Source: Megalobrama amblycephala
Lineage: Eukaryota; Chordata; Actinopteri; Cypriniformes; Xenocyprididae
Length of the DNA stretch: 64,000 bases
Direction of reading: 5' to 3'
NCBI RefSeq assembly: GCF_018812025.1
Contig: NC_063061.1
Location: 4,949,796-5,013,795, forward strand
The notes beneath the pieces were generated by a model that did not search any database, was not told the origin of the DNA, and saw only the letters and a list, made by a program, of their open reading frames with translations. A program made the position numbers and the translations under genes. Below, in pieces: positions 48,430 through 62,400 of this stretch; within the stretch, counting starts at the first letter, position 1, and every line of letters begins with the position of its first letter.

Positions 48430-49005
48430 TTCGATATTCGCAAATATAAAGACTGGACCGTCTCTAAATTACACCCAACATTGGTATGCACGTTTCTAAC
48501 TTCAATAACATTTGAAGAGAATATTTTACAGTCATAAGACCAACTTTAAAGTGTTCATCTGGGTGTCAGCTGTGATGCACATCTTTAAAATTTTTTGATA
48601 TTTATTAAAATATACTGTCAAATCATATGTAAAAATTACTATTTTCACTATTATATAAAAAATATGAAAAGTGTGCATCATAGCTGACATGTTGGTTTTA
48701 TGACTGTAAATTATTGCCTTCAAATGTTATTGAGCTTTAAATTATGGCATATTTATGTTTGAGTCCATATATAGCAGTGAAAATAGTATTTTTACATTAC
48801 ATGATTACATTTTACATGATTTGACAGTTTATTTTAATTAATATCAAAAATATGAAAGGTGCATCACAGCTGGCATGTAGATGAACACTTTACAGTTGGT
48901 TTTATGGCTGTAAATTATTCTCTTCAAATGTTATTGAAGTTAGAAACGTGCATACCAGTGTCGGGTGTAACTTTAGAGACGGTTCCGTCATTATATTTGC
49001 GAATA
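48430..49005. repeat. imperfect inverted repeat (foldback), about 0.57 kb
   Basis: TTGGTATGCACGTTTCTAAC and ATAACATTTGAAGAGAATA on the left recur inverted on the right at about 48900-48965. The arms are roughly 230 bp and about 85-90 percent matched by eye, around an AT-rich centre. Lies just upstream of the candidate NLR exon at 49179. Confidence 0.75.
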
Positions 49006-49178
49006 TCAGTGCAAAACTCATGCTAAATAAACTTGTTCTGCTGGTAAGACTCCTAACGCAAGCTGTTGACACTATGCTTTATTTCCATTTAAGTGTATAA
49101 AATATCCTTTAAAGTTATTAAAATTCACATTCACTTTTATATTATTGTTTATTATTGTTTGTGTTTCTATTCTTGCAG

Positions 49179-49211
49179 AGAATGAACTGACTGAGATGGA
49201 CAATTTTAACA
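49179..49211 (+). CDS. possible small 5' exon of the NLR gene
   Basis: The acceptor TCTATTCTTGCAG is strong, and an in-frame piece (ENELTEMDNFN) ends at a weaker donor AACA|GTAGGC. Both phases are 1, matching the next certain exon. Because it is so short, chance cannot be excluded. Confidence 0.35.
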
Positions 49212-50365
49212 GTAGGCTGTGTCATCTGGGCATTTTCTAATTATTTTTTGTCTCATGGTTTTGGGTGTGACATGATCTTTCAAGCTTTATTTTTAGTCTA
49301 TAAAGTGCTTTTTAAAAAAGTTAGGGTGAATTAAGGGTGATTGGGACAGTTTTTGGATTTCCATCTTTTGCCATAAATTAAAAACATCAGCAACGCATGA
49401 CATATTTCTGTAATACTGAAGATGTTAACTATCCATTTGAGGAGGAATCAATGTTATATTATAATGATGCTTGACACTTGATTTACTGTATTGCACAAGT
49501 TAGTTCATGCTTTGATATAACTTCATATGCAATATTTCCTTTTCTGTTCATCATCATTTAGAGTCCATGTTTATTTTGTTTAACTTCATTTCTCAGTTTA
49601 TAAATCCATCCAAAATTCATACACATGCAATTGAGGTAAAAGGCATGAAGCCCAAAAGTAATTGAAAACATTTTAAAATCAAGAAAATAAGTTAAAAAAA
49701 AAATGCTTCAGGTCTAAAATTCATACTGTTCAATTCTGTTCATTCAATCCTGAACTGTTTGAAAACACATTTAATCTGCACAAAACATTAACAGAAACAT
49801 GAATATGGTTTATTATTGCAACAAATCTGTAAAAAAAAAGTTGAACTATAATGTTTTTATTTTCAGAATTTGGTCATTTTATTTTATCAAAATGTAGCTA
49901 GTTCATGATTATAATATTTTTTTTTTTGTGGTTGTCCCTTCCACCCAAAAAGTTTGTACAATATAGCAGCTATGACAATTTCTTTTGGACCGTATTACTA
50001 AAACTATCAAGAGCTTATATCATTTCCTCAGTTCATGCATTTCACAGTCAACTTCCTGTTTAATGCCTGCCCCGCCCACCTACATGATATCACGCTAACA
50101 AGGTCATCACATTTAAAAGATGTGGTCTCACAGCTAGGGCTCAGCAAAAAAAGTTTTTATTTTCACTCATTAGATGAGAAAATAAATTCTATAGTTATAC
50201 TGTCCCATTTGACCTCATGTCCCAATCACCCTTAATTCAGCTGATGTTAAATCATTACACAAAGCTTGAATATTCATGATATTAAAAGCTAAAATGAACA
50301 ACATCAATAAACATTAATAATAGAGTTATTGGGTGCCTAAAATAAATTTTTACCTTGTCATTTAG
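49212..50365. other. NLR intron
   Basis: AT-rich; nothing recognisable. Confidence 0.4.
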
Positions 50366-50485
50366 AGCATCACTCTGCTGGGCCAAATGTCAGCGCTGCA
50401 GCTCAGAGTGGAAGCCAGATTACAGCACCTGTGCTCACTAACAATACAATAACAGGCCATGTCAACATCATACATAATGCACCTA
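50366..50485 (+). CDS. NLR exon upstream of NACHT (linker)
   Basis: The acceptor is GTCATTTAG and the donor is CACCTA|GTAAGT. It encodes [18 protein letters not shown] and [11 protein letters not shown], the low-complexity Ala/Ser/Asn-rich linker seen before FISNA in fish NLRs. Both phases are 1. Confidence 0.75.
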
Positions 50486-53400
50486 GTAAGTAAAATGCGT
50501 TGTACATTTCATAGATGTTGATAATTTTGACTATGATATTTTTTTTTGATAATGTATTTTCAGGTATAATCACAGGTCATATACTAAAATGTACTAGATA
50601 ATTTCTAATAAAATTATATTAATGCTGAATATGTTTTAGATTTAGCTGTTGAAATCTTATAATTTAATGACATTTGAGACACCCCAGGTAGGGTAAAACA
50701 TTAACTAATAGATATCACCATACTTCCCCAGATGATTAAAAGAATCGCAAACATTTTTAGTAAGTTTTCTTAAATGTTATGTTTAAATTTGCAAATAAGG
50801 CATTATCTAATTAAATATGCACTAATTTGCATACATTAATAGAACAGAAATCTGAACATTGGTTTCATTTTTTTTTTTTTTTTTTTGACCATTAGAGTTT
50901 AAAGATTTTACAGATGGGATTTCAGATCTCTTTTGATCACTTCATACATCATAAAATACTGTCAACAGCCAGAAAAAAATAAAATTTCACCATTTGTTTA
51001 GAAATAAAATGTTGTATAAAGTCAGGCAAAGTATATATCAACAAACCCCTCTATAAAAATCTTCAGAATATAAATAGGAATAAAACTGTAAAGTAAGTGC
51101 TGCTGAAGTGGAAATTTCTGACTCAGAGCAAGAGAAAAAAACTAATTTTGAGAAAACGGCCTTTAAAGATACACCGATCAGGCATAACATTGGCCACGTA
51201 CACTCTGCAGCTAAATTCAGTTGTCAGTTCACCTTTTAGTGCTTAATCGCGTTCTGTACACAGTTCAGTAAAATACAGGTAGCGACAACCGCATTTACAG
51301 AAATTCTATGCAGTGTGTACGGAACCGAACTGAACATCTAGTTATTAATGATGTTAACATGCCCATTATAGCCACGTACACACTGTACTTTTCAGGAGTG
51401 ACAACCGCATTTAAATGCGGGAGTGAATCCCCTAAATTATCATTACCTGTGTGTACAGAACGCGATTAAGCACTAAAAGGTGAACTGACAACCGAATGAG
51501 CCTATGAGCACCTTCCTAATATTGTGTTGATCCCCTTTTGCTGCTAAAACAGCCCTGAACCATCATGGACTCCACTAGACCACTGAAGGTGTGCTGTGGT
51601 ATCTGCACCAAGATGTTAGCAGCAGATCCTTTAAGTCCTGTAAGTTGTGAGGTCGATCCATGGATCAGACTTGTTTGTTCAACACATCCCACAGATGCTC
51701 AATTGGATTGTGGGGAATTTGGAGGCCAAGTCAACACCTCAAACTCGTTGTTGTGCTCCTCAAACCATTCCTGAACCATTTTTGCTTTGTGGCAGGAGCA
51801 TTATCCTGCTGAAAGAGGCCACAGCCACCAGGGAATACCATTTCCATGAAACAGTGTACATGGTCTTAACAATGCTTAGGTAGGTGGTACGTGTCACAGT
51901 AACATCCACATGGATGGCAGGACCCAAGGTTTCCCAGCAGAACATTGATCAGAGCATCACACTGCCTCCGCCGGCTTGCCTTCTTCCCATAGTGCATCCC
52001 GGTGCCATGTGTTCCCCAGGTAAGCACCCGGCCATCCACGTGATGTAAAAGAAAATGTAATCAGACCAGGGGCCTCATTTATAACACTTTGCGTAGATTT
52101 CATCCTAAAAGTGTATATACGCGCAAAAGCTAATTTCTGCATATGCACAAAAAATTCAGATTTATAAAACCATGCGTACGCCAGAACCTGCGCACAAATC
52201 CCAAAATCACCATATATGGAGCTTATGACGCCTAGTTTTACTATGCATAACCTCATCTGCATATAATTTCCATGCACGTTCCCATCCACGTGACACTATG
52301 GTTAAAACCGTCAAAGGTACAAGACATTGGAAAATATTAGATATGGACTATAAATGCAATTTGTGCCATACATAGTATTTTAATAGTTTAAACCAATTTG
52401 AATTAAATTTATGCAGTTTTGTTGTTAAGGTGAACATCTTTTAGGAAGTTTATAGGCTATTTTGTAATGTATAGGCCTACTTATTTACTGCATTGTATTG
52501 CGCCTCACTGACAAAGTATTTTAAAAAAGGAAATGTGCAAATCTTACCATTTTCCTCAAATTATATCCTTCATATACAGTGGTAATTGTTTGAAGATCCT
52601 TCACACGACATCAACACCTCCTGCAGCTGCGGTTGTACAGTAAGATATTATCATTGGAGCTCTTCAAACTGGACAGCGGACCGTTCGACCACCGAATCCA
52701 GCAGTGTCTTCCATAATATCCAAGTTAAGTGTGCATCCATGATCGTTCTTCTCGCTAAAATATTTTGTCATAATGTCACAGAGACGAGCTCCGTGATTCC
52801 CTCCTCTGGCCATCGGAGGGAGCCGTCACCAGAATACTGACACACACACATACACTAACACACTACATCTCCCAGAAGCCCTTTCTCTTGACTGATTGCT
52901 GCTCCAGCTGATTCATATCACACGGACTATAAAAGACTCTATCATACCCTCTCTGATCGCGAAGTCTTGTTTTGCCACGGTGAACATTTCTGAGCGTTTT
53001 CTACTGTTTGATTACCTGTTACTGACCTTGCTGTATCCCGTTACTGACCCTGAGCTGCCTGTCCATTGACCCTCGACTGTTTCTACGTTCTGTGAGTGAT
53101 ATCAGCCTGTCCCGACCTTTCTGCCTGTTACTTGACCACAATTCTGCCTGCCTGTATTACACCTGTCTGCTCCTGTTCGACCCTTGCCTCTACGACTATT
53201 CTTTACTATTAAAGCATGCAAATGGATCCCAATTCGAGTGATGAATCGTTACAGAAGACTTCGCCCCAACAAGATCCAGCTGCTTTTTCTCACCTGTGTG
53301 CTACAATGTCTGCTCAAGCCAGTCAACTCGCCGCCCACCAGCATCAGCTTAACCGCCTAACATCACTCACAGAGGAACTGGTAAAAGCTTTGCAAGGTCT

Positions 53401-56400
53401 GCAGGTGTCTGCTCCAGCGGCGTCTCCTCCACCTGTCACAGCGACCGTCATTAACCATGCGGCAGGAACGCCGCCTCCGATTAATCCCCACATCTTGCTT
53501 CCAGAGAAATTCGACGGCGATCCCTCCAAGTGCAAGGGTTTCATCCTACAATGCTCTCTCTTCATTAACCAACAACCCGCTATGTACCCCACAGAGGCCA
53601 GTAAGATAGCTTTTGTTTGTTCTTTGTTTACGGGGAAAGCCCTGGAATGGATAACGGCTGTATGGGGAGAGAATGGGGCTACATTTTCTACATTCGATCA
53701 TTTCATGCAGAAATTCAAAGACGTATTCGATCTCCCCAGAGACGGAAGAGGAGCAGGGGATCGTCTTATGGAACTAACACAAGGCAGAAAGACGGCAGCT
53801 GAGTACGCCCTGGCTTTTCGCACCCTCACAGCTCAGACCACTTGGGTGAGTGACACTTTGAAGGTCTGTTTTAGATGAGGATTATCTCACGAATTACAAT
53901 CTGAACTGGCCTGTCGGGATGAAGGGAAGAGTTTAGATCAATACATCGAGCTTGCTATTCATGTTGACAACCTCATCCAAGCACGCAAGACTGGTCTGAA
54001 ACGTAGTGTTCGCTCCACACAACCTAGTGATTCAGACACCCCAGAACCCATGCAGATTAATGCTTACCATCTCACTGAGGAGAAAAGAAATCGCTGCCTG
54101 GTCAGTCGCCTGTGTTTATACTGTGGCAGTCCCGGTCATGTTCGCAAGTCTTGCCCCGTACGCACACACCCAGAAAATCAACGCTCGGTGAGTGATTCCA
54201 ATCCATATTATAATTCTGATATGTCTGTCTCCGTACCCATAACTCTGCTAGTTCAGGATATACGTTTGGATACCACTGCTTTACTGGATTCTGGGGCTGC
54301 GGGAAACTTTATCTCCCTATCTTTCGCTCAACAGCACAACATCCCGTTAATTAAATGCTCTTCTTCCCTCGCAGTGGAAGCCATAGATGGGCGACCGCTG
54401 GGCTCTGGACGAGTTCAGACCATCACTCAGCAACTCACCATGCAGACGGGCATATTTCACACAGAACCCATACAGTTCCATGTATTACCCACCTCCACCT
54501 CTGCCGTTATACTCGGCTTACTATGGTTACGCACACATAATCCAGTCATCTGCTGGAGAGAGGGTCAGATTTTGCAGTGGAATTGGTGCTGTTTTAACAA
54601 ATGTCTGTTAACTGCCACTTCCCTTCCTCTCAGATCCATCCAGAATAGTAATTCCTCATCAGTTCCTGAACCACAAATCCCCGAAGAATATCAAGATCTC
54701 CATCTAGCATTCAGCAAAGTACGGGCCTCCCAGTTACCACCTCATCGTACATATGACTGTGCCATCGATCTCATCCCAGGAACAACACCTCCTAGAGGTT
54801 GCATCTTCCCACTTTCCCAACCTGAGTCAGACTCGATGAAGAAATACATCAAAGAAGAACTAGCTAAAGACTTCATACGTCCCTCCACATCACCTGCTTC
54901 AGCAGGCTTCTTCTTCGTGAGTAAAAAAGACGGAGGTCTACGCCCCTGCATTGATTACCGTGGTCTTAATGATATAACTGTCAAGTTTCGTTATCCTCTA
55001 CCCCTGGTCCCCGCAGCTTTGGAACAGCTCCGCTCTGCCAAGATCTTCACCAAACTTGATTTACGTAGTGCATATAACTTGATCCGCATCCGAGAGGGGG
55101 ACGAGTGGAAAACCGCCTTCTCAACGGCTACAGGGCACTACGAATACCTTGTTATGCCCTTCGGGCTAGTCAACAGTCCGTCTGTTTTCCAGTCATACAT
55201 TAATGATGTGTTCAGGGACATGCTTAACCGTTTTGTTGTTGTCTACATAGATGACATTCTGATATACTCAGACACCATGGAGGAACACATCCAACAGGTC
55301 AGACAGGTTCTCAAACGCCTCATCCAGTATCAGCTCTTTGCCAAGGCCGAGAAGTGTGAATTTCATAAGTCTTCCATCTCCTTCCTGGGCTACATCATCA
55401 ACCCCGAGGGTGTCGCCATGGATGAAAGGAAGGTCGAAACTATCTTAAACTGGCCGCAACCTCATACAATCAAGGAGATGCAACGATTCCTGGGCTTCTC
55501 TAACTTCTATAGGCGATTCATCCGCAACTTCAGTACGATAGCAAATCCCCTCACCAGCATGATCAAAAAGGGACAGAACTACCTTAAGTGGAACCCCGCT
55601 GCCGTAAATGCATTTCAACAGCTCAAAGAACGTTTCACTTCTGCACCCATCCTACATCATCCCAATCCTTCCCTTCCGTTCGTCGTTGAGGTGGACGCAT
55701 CCAATACTGGTCTCGGCACCATCCTGTCTCAACGACAAGGTAACCCTCCTAAACTGTTTCCTTGTGCTTACTATTCCAGAAAACTGAATGCGGCTGAGCG
55801 AAACTACGATGTCGGTGATCGGGAGCTGTTGGCCATGAAAGCGGCTTTTGAGGAGTGGTGTCACTGGCTAGAGGGGGCCACTCACCCATTCATCGTTCTA
55901 ACAGATCACAAGAACCTCGAATACCTCCGTACCGCCAAAAGACTGAACCCTCGCCAAGCCCGATGGTCCCTGTTCTTCTCACGCTTCAACTTCACTGTGA
56001 CATACCGACCCGGTTCAAGAAATACCAAGGCTGATGCCTTGTCACGCCAGTTTGAAGGTGAGCCTGAAAACCAAGACCCAGTAACCATATTACTGCCTTC
56101 TCTCGTTGTTGCACCTGTACAGTGGGACATTATGACGGGGTTAGAACAAGCGAACATGGAGACTGAGGTTCCCCAGGAATGTCCTCCGGAGAGGACCTAC
56201 GTTCCCCCGGCACTGCGCAACCGTGTGCTGGAGTTGGTCCACAATTCACCAGCTTCCGGTCACCCTGGAATCACAGCCACCATCCAGTTAGCTCAAAATC
56301 GTTTCTGGTGGCCCTCCATCTCTAAAGATACCACTCAGTTTGTCAAAGCCTGCCCGGTCTGTAACATTAATAAACCATCCCATCAACTACCAGCTGGTTT

Positions 56401-59400
56401 ACTGCACCCTCTACCAATACCTCAATGTCCATGGTCCCATATTGCAATAGACTTTATTACTGATCTATCCGCTTCTAACAGCAACACAACCATACTCACC
56501 GTGGTTGACCGCTTCTCTAAGGCATGTCGCTTGATCCCCTTACCCAAACTACCCACTGCTATGCAGACTGCTGATCACCTATGCCAGTGGGTGTTTCGCA
56601 TCTACGGCCTGCCCGAAGACAGTGTGTCCGATCGTGGCCCACAGTTCACTTCACGGTTATGGTCCGCCTTCTGTCAAGCCTTGAATATTAATGTCAGCCT
56701 TTCATCCGGGTACCACCCACAATCCAATGGGCAGACCGAACGACTAAACCAATAACTAACTCGCTTCCTTCGGTCATACTGTAACGCCAATCAAGAAGAC
56801 TGGTCCCGTTATCTCCTATGGGCGGAATACGCTCAGAATTCTCTGCGCAAGCCTGCAACCGGCCTAACCCCTTTCCAGTGTATCATGGGTTTTCAACCCC
56901 CTCTGTTTCCCTGGTCCAGAGAGCCCACAAATGTGCCTGCCATCAATGACTGGTTAAACCGTAGTGAGGCTACCTGGGACAGGGCACATGTACACCTACA
57001 ACACGCTGTCCGCCGACAACGAGAGCAAGCTGATCGCCATTGTCGCATCGGCCCTGCCTATCAACCTGGGCAGTGGGTATGGCTGTCAACCCGAGACCTA
57101 CGTCTCCGCCTCCCATGCAAGAAACTAAGCCCAAGGTATGTTGGTCCTTTCCAAATTACCCGTCAAATAACACCAGTTTCATTCCGTCTAGCATTACCTA
57201 ATCACTATCGTATTTCTCCCACTTTTCATGTTTCACTGCTCAAAACGGCCGATGGTCCCCACGAGGAGGGGGAGGAGAGGTCTGATGGTCAGAGCCCCCT
57301 ACCCATAAAGTAGCACATCTACTATCTAAATTCATATTATTTTTGTTTAACTTCTCTGTAATGACTGCGTAATGTAATTTCAGTGCTTATCGCCATTAGT
57401 GAAAGTGTAGCCTAATATTAATGTAAATCAAAATGAAAACGTGAGTTTCCATGCAAATTTAAATCATTCTTTTATTTATTTAAACTGTTATTGTGAACAT
57501 GCACCGTATTTATGATTATGACTCATAATTAGGATTTAAAGTGGTTTTCCTTCATCTGCCGTCAGTCCCTCAGCTCACCGTCGGTGTCGCCAATTCCCTT
57601 TGTCTTCAAAACGCATGGGTCAAATTTTGCGTGTAGGTGCGCACATTTTCCTGTCAAGTTTTTCTTGATAAATCCCACCTTTTGCGCAGGAACTGGCATA
57701 TGCATGTTTTCAGCCCCATTTTGTGCGTACGCACGCTTTATAAATGAGGCCCCTGGACACTTTCTTCCATTGCTCCGTGGTCCAGTTCTGATGCTCACGT
57801 GTGAACTGTTGGCTCTTTCGGCGGTGGACAGGGGTCAGCATGGGCACCCTGACTGGTCTGCAGCTATGCAGCTCCATACGCAACAAACTGAGATGCACTG
57901 TGTATTCTGACACCTTTCTATCAGAACCAGCATTAACTTCTTGAGCAATTTGAGCTACAGTAGCTCGTCTGTTGGATCGGACCACACGGGCCAGCCTTCG
58001 CTCCCCACGTGCATCAGTGAGCCTTGGCCACCCATGATCCTGTCACCGGTTCACCACTGTTCCTTCCTTGGAGCACTTTTGATAGATACTGACCACTGCA
58101 GACCGGGAACACCCCACAAGAGCTGCAGTTTTGGAGATGCTCTGACCCAGTCGTCTAGCCATCACAATTTGGTCCTTCTCAAACTCACCCAAATCCTTAC
58201 GCTTGCCCATTTTTCCTGCTTCTAACATCAACTTTGAGGACAAAATGTTCACTTTCTGCCTAATATATCCTCCCACTAACAGGTGCCGTGATGATGAGAT
58301 GATCAGTGTTATTCACTTCAGCTGTCAGTGCTCATGTTATGCCTGATCGGTGAATGTACTGTAATTGAAATCTACAGACGCTAGATAAAGATAGATAAAG
58401 GAGCAAATCCCCCAAAAAAGTGCAAAATCCCAGAATTGACAGGTGCATGAAAACAGTGTTTTTGTCTAATTTTCTGCAGGTTCTACTTTGTTTCGCCCAC
58501 CCTCAGAAACAACAGAAACCTCAGGTAAGAGATAAATCTGATATGTCTTGAATGTTTTTTCTTTTGCCTTTTAATTTAGCAGCTACTTACAGTCTGCTCT
58601 AAAATGTCTTACTCTATTAGAATCAAAATTAAAGTTATAAAATGCACTAACCCTGTTTAACATTGCTTATTTTATGTGTGCAGCAACAAGTTCTGTGATT
58701 TTAAAATATAAGGAGCGGATCTGCAGTGAGTATCAGTGTGTGACCGAGTATAACTCACTGCCTGGTGAACAAGTGCTGCTGTCTGAGCGCTACACACAAC
58801 CTCTGATCCTTCAGAGACATAGAGGTCGAAAAGAGAGAGAACAAGAGATCAGATCCAGTGGAGAAAGTTTCCAGAAGGTCCTCAGCGCCCGGAGCAGTGA
58901 TGACTCTGTCCGTCTGAACTCTCTGTTCGACCCACATGGACACGGGATCCGTCCCAGTGCTGTTATACTGCAGGGGAATTCTGGGAATGGGAAATCTTTC
59001 ACTGTGCAGAAGATCATGATGGACTGGGCATCTGGTGACTTCTACAAAGGGCGGTTTGATGTTGTGTTCCACTTGAAGTGTAAAGAAATAAACCGCATTT
59101 GTGGCATAAAGAGTTTGGTGGAGATCTTGAGCTGCAGTTGTAGTTTAACATCAGATCAGATCTCACAGGTACTACAGCATTCACCAGAGAAGGTGCTCTT
59201 CATCATTGATGGATTTGATGAGCTGAGACTCACTCAGGACATTAATGACATGTCACCACACACTGATCTGCTTCAGAAAGCCCCAGCTGAGGTCATTCTT
59301 TGTGACCTGCTGAGGGGTCGAATCCTGCCAGAGTCCTTCCTTCTGGTCACCTCCAGATCTACAGCCACAGATACACTGAGTAAACTGCTCAAAGGACCTC

Positions 59401-62400
59401 AGCGTTTCTCTGAGATCATGGGATTTTCAGAAAAGGGGGTAGAGGAGTACTTCCAGAAGTTTTTTCAAAATGAGGAACTTTTCAGGACGGCTTACACACT
59501 TGTGAAGGAGAATGAAACTCTCATCACTGCCTGTTCCATCCCTGTCGTCTGCTGGATCATCTGCACAACTATCAAGGAACGACTCAAAACCGCTGCAGAT
59601 GTAACAAGTGGACTGGAAACCACCACCTCCATCTACGTTGACTTTGTGTGCACGCTCTTGAAGCATCACTGCCAGGGTTCGAGTCAGTCCATCCCGACCC
59701 TGCTGAGGAGTCTGGGTCAGCTGGCAGAGAGAGGGATGCTGGAACAGCAAGTCCTGTTGGATGAGAAAAGTGTTTATGAAACAGTTTCAGACCCTGCTGG
59801 CAATCCGTTCCTGTGCAAGTTCCTGTTTAAGAGAAGAATCCACCAGGAGACGATGTTCAGTTTCATGCATCTCAGCTTTCAGGAGTTCTTTACTGCTCTG
59901 TACTATGTCCTTTTGGGTAAAAAACAGTTCCAGAGAAAATTTACACAGCTATTACCCATTGATAAATACTCAAGTCATGGTATTTGTCTTCCCCGTTTTT
60001 CAGCTGTGGTGCAGTTTGTATTTGGCCTGCTGAATAAGGATGTGAGATGCACACTTGAGGAACATGGTCTCGTTGTTCATTCAAAAACACAGACTTATCT
60101 GAAAGAATGGATTTTGGAAATGGGTCAAAATATTCACACACATAAATCACTTTTTTACTTTCACTGTCTCTATGAACTTAATGAGAATGACTTTGTACAA
60201 CAAGTTATGGAAACCTGTGAAATAATTGATGCATATGGTGTAGTCATAAGCAGAACAGACTGCCAGGCCCTGCTGTACTGCTGCAAGTACATCGAAAAAC
60301 TGGATCTTACTGAGTGCATATTATCATCTGAAATTTTCCTCATGATTCTGCCTGTTTTTCACGAAAAGAAAGTAAGGCAAGTGCTTTGACAGATACATGA
60401 TGGATTTTATTAATATCTGTATAATTCATTCTATTTTTTTATATTATTCATACATCACTGGTTGGTTAACCAGTGATACATACATTTTATAAATGTCATT
60501 ACGTTTTTATTATTTGTTATTGCAAGTTAACTTGATTATTTGGTCTGTACACTGATTTTACAGCTTGAACATACTAGTTTCATCAGACTCTGATCATGAT
60601 CTTGATGAACTGATAAACGCTCTCAGAGGAAAGACCCAGAGATCACAGCGGTAATGTCTCAAAATACATTTTATACATTTAAAGTATTTAATGTACACAT
60701 GAGTTATCATCCTTCAGTGTGCTTTTGTTTTATGTTCAGTTCATGAATCTTTTTTCTGTTCTTTGATTTGCAGCATTGATGTCCGCTTTATATTTACAAA
60801 ACTTGAGAATTGTGAACTTCATTTGTCAATCAATGAAGAGCTTTTCAGGTGAAGAAAAAATTAATTGTTGGTTTATAGACACAACAACATTGATGCCAAT
60901 TCTGATTTTATTTATTTATTTACTTTTATAGTATCTGCATAGAAACTTCAAAATCTTCGTGGTCGCTCACTCTCACCTTTCAATGCCAAGAGCTAATCAA
61001 CATTAAGTGGGACAAACTTATACAGATAATTCTCCAAGAAGATTCAGATGCATTAATGTCAGTTCTCTGTTCTTTCGCTGAACTGAAAAAGATGAAAATG
61101 AAACTGGACTGTCTAAGTGAGATGTGGACTGTTTGGATCCTCCAAATCATCCAGAACTGCTCCAGTCTAACAGAACTCAAGTAAGAAAAACATGTGAAAT
61201 CACCTTCTGTCTTGTTCCTATATGAATTTGTCTGTTTTTAGGAATGATTTATCACATATTTAAACTCATAGTCCATCCAAAAATGAGAAATCTGTCATTT
61301 ATTTTACTCACCCTCATGTTATGACTTACTTTCTTCTGAGGAACTCAAAATAACTGTTGATGTCCCAAACAGTTTTGGAAAATACAATGGAATTCAATGG
61401 GAATGAAACTGTTTTCTTACCAACCTTATTAGAGGTTCAAACGTGAAGCACTGAAACACTATTGTAATTGTTACATTTTCCAAGGATCATCATTCTCCCC
61501 TAAACATGATTGGGCTGGTAGTGCTCACACCGTCTACATCGTCACCAAGGTTCGTCTGATCAGCCTGACATCAAAAGTAGGAAATGGCTCATAACTGCTG
61601 AACCGTTAGGCCTAGGCTCAAAGTGTCTTATATCGTTGGAATCCCTGCCTCAATTTTCAGGTGTTTTGGATTTTTTTAAAAACCTACTTTTGTGAACTAG
61701 TTCTAGTTTGTCCTGTTCAGAACCAATCAAGTACAGCAAGGTTCTCCGGAGTCTGATTGTCAATAATTATCAAAAAAAAAGTGAAATTACGATTCACGGT
61801 CCCTAAGGGCCGCCAAAACCTTCACAGTGTGCGGAGACACTTTTACTAAAAAGGTCATAACTCAAGAACAGAATAACATATTTTCACCAAACTCGGCACA
61901 TCTATGTAAGAACTTATTTTGTGGACACGTGAAAAAGGACGCGGTGACTGACCACTTGGTGGCACTATAACACGTGCACGTCACATGATTTTACAGAAGC
62001 ATGGGAACTTTTATGGAGATCAGGCCATAGGTGGGACTAACTGTTAAAAAGGGGTAAAAATTATGTATTTCTTTGGCAAATCCCATGAAATGGCTGAATA
62101 ACCATGTATTTCCTATGGTAAATTGCCTGTATTGGCTGAAAATTGTATTTTACATTGTTTATTTAAATGGTTACATGCTTGCTAAATAAAATATAAAATC
62201 TTTTTTCACAAATGCTTAAAGGCCTTAAACGCTTGAACCTGATAACTGCTGCTCGTAGCTATATTTCTAATGATCTTTGTGTTCTGCAGAAGAAAGTCAG
62301 TCATACAGGTTTGGAGAGACATGATCCTCATCCATTTAAATCATTATGAAATTGTTCAAATGAATGTGTGAAAAACAAAGTATAAAGTATAAAATCATCA

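Larger units (their letters stand above)
52067..57755. mobile_element. DNA transposon with CAGGGGCCTCATTTATAA ends, split by a Gypsy element
   Basis: Left end CAGGGGCCTCATTTATAA, right end TTATAAATGAGGCCCCTG: exact 18-bp inverted repeats. GAC flanks both sides (52064-52066 and 57756-57758), a possible 3-bp target duplication. The remaining non-Gypsy parts (52085 to about 52770 and 57314-57737) share GCGCAAAAGC/GCGTACGCAC-type subterminal words but encode no transposase I can recognise, so its superfamily is left open. Confidence 0.8.
51173..58352 (-). mobile_element. Tc1-like transposon (CACCGATCAGGC family) carrying nested insertions
   Basis: Outer ends are ACACCGATCAGGCATAACAT (left) and ATGTTATGCCTGATCGGTG (right, about 58333-58351). 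The transposase is on the minus strand: its N-terminus ([20 protein letters not shown]) is at about 58212 and its C-terminal half lies at 51560-52060. The element was split by the 52067-57755 insertion and also holds a foldback at about 51195-51500. It is the best-preserved family member at its ends. Confidence 0.88.

Noticed and set aside
53344..53592. Minus-strand open frames opposite the Gypsy body.
   Set aside because: They are antisense shadows of gag-pol with no independent signals.
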